DNA from: an uncultured Lachnospiraceae bacterium
GTDB lineage: Bacteria > Bacillota_A > Clostridia > Lachnospirales > Lachnospiraceae
Direction: 5' to 3'
Assembly: GCA_900556645.1 (NCBI GenBank)
Contig: USPJ01000111.1
Location: 1 to 5,364 of the forward strand
Length of the DNA: 5,364 nucleotides
The translations under genes and the position numbers were made by a program. The stretch's first letter is position 1. Every line of letters begins with the position of its first letter. Under the pieces are notes generated by a model that saw nothing but the letters and a program-made list of their open reading frames with translations, was not told the DNA's origin and did no database searches. Positions 4,898-5,364 of the stretch are shown here, in pieces.

Positions 4898-5364
4898 ATG
4901 CAATTTGTCAAAACAGAGAATTTAAAACCCGGTATGCGGTTAGCCAAGCCAATCTATAACCGAATGGGTGTATTGCTTTATGACCGCAACACTCAGTTAA
5001 CGCCTCAGGGAATCAACAGCATCCAAAAATTCTCATTGATTGGCATTTATATTTTGGAACCGGCAGAACCGGCTCCTCCTTTGACGAAAGAAGAAATACA
5101 TTTTGAACAGTTTCAGACTATCTATATGTTCCGCTTAAGGGATGAATTGGACAAAATTGCCGGCGGAAATCCTCCCGATAAGCTTCACGATTTGGCGGTA
5201 AATATTCTGAAAGAATATGGAAATCTTAATCACAGAATCCACTTTTCCCAGAACATTCGCAGCTCCGGGGATTTTGTATACAAACATGGACTCAGCGTTG
5301 CCATCCTCTGTGCTTTAATTTCCCATCGTATGGATTTTATCTACGAGGAACAACTGGCTCTGGT
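4898..5364 (+). CDS. HD-GYP-type protein, probable cyclic-di-GMP phosphodiesterase, 3' end cut off
   Basis: Only the first 155 residues are in the window. Residues 1-53 have the pattern common at the N-terminus of clostridial HD-GYP proteins: LKPGMRLAKPIYNRMGVLLY, then a Leu-Thr-Pro-Gln-Gly-Ile segment and GIYIL. A linker with several prolines (54-63) and a helical stretch follow. From about 127 the HD-GYP domain seems to begin: VYKHGLSVAILCALIS carries the histidine (130) that precedes the HD metal site in this family. The HD pair and the GYP motif themselves lie beyond the window, so phosphodiesterase activity is inferred. No signal peptide or membrane segment is visible, so it is probably cytosolic. 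The start is supported by GGGAGGGG (4884-4891), six bases before the ATG, and by its own promoter. It is divergent from the hydrolase gene, and no functional link between them is evident. Confidence 0.8.
   Translation, partial: MQFVKTENLKPGMRLAKPIYNRMGVLLYDRNTQLTPQGINSIQKFSLIGIYILEPAEPAPPLTKEEIHFEQFQTIYMFRLRDELDKIAGGNPPDKLHDLAVNILKEYGNLNHRIHFSQNIRSSGDFVYKHGLSVAILCALISHRMDFIYEEQLAL

Noticed and set aside
1..5364. CRISPR array, transposase, tRNA/rRNA, prophage or toxin-antitoxin genes
   Set aside because: No spaced direct repeats, no matching protein families and no RNA gene signatures were seen; the window is ordinary core-type DNA.

Overview
The window looks like a chromosomal stretch from a Gram-positive anaerobe of class Clostridia, most likely a butyrate-forming Lachnospiraceae-type bacterium. 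This rests on clostridial-type thiolase, 3-hydroxybutyryl-CoA dehydrogenase and butyryl-CoA dehydrogenase genes in a row, strong AGGAGG-type ribosome binding sites, AT-rich intergenic DNA, and a PcsB/SleB-type cell wall hydrolase. Genus and species cannot be fixed from the sequence.

Layout, right to left: (a) 4898-5364, + strand, the start of an HD-GYP-type protein cut by the window end. (b) 4803-4897, a short divergent region with two interleaved sigma-A-type promoters. (c) 3639-4790, - strand, a secreted coiled-coil protein with a C-terminal SleB-type hydrolase domain, followed by a strong intrinsic terminator. (d) 3231-3638, a 408-base AT-rich gap with terminator(s), a probable thl promoter, a long leader, and two palindromes matching the Rex redox-repressor operator. 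(e) 2049-3230 thl, 1131-1970 hbd, and 1-1044 bcd (3' end missing), all leftward.

The three metabolic genes condense two acetyl-CoA, reduce acetoacetyl-CoA to 3-hydroxybutyryl-CoA, and reduce crotonyl-CoA to butyryl-CoA. Crotonase (crt), needed between the last two reductions, is absent from its common place between thl and hbd, so it must be downstream or elsewhere. etfB and etfA would be expected to the left of bcd but are outside the window. The gene junctions carry RNA hairpins: a perfect 9-bp stem between thl and hbd, and a terminator-like stem plus U-run between hbd and bcd. These suggest that the cluster is not expressed as one uniform message.

I see no mobile element, CRISPR array, tRNA or rRNA, and no evidence for a wholly new system. 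The most useful observations are regulatory: the two putative Rex sites, the intra-operon hairpins, the overlapping divergent promoters, and the corrected start of the hydrolase.
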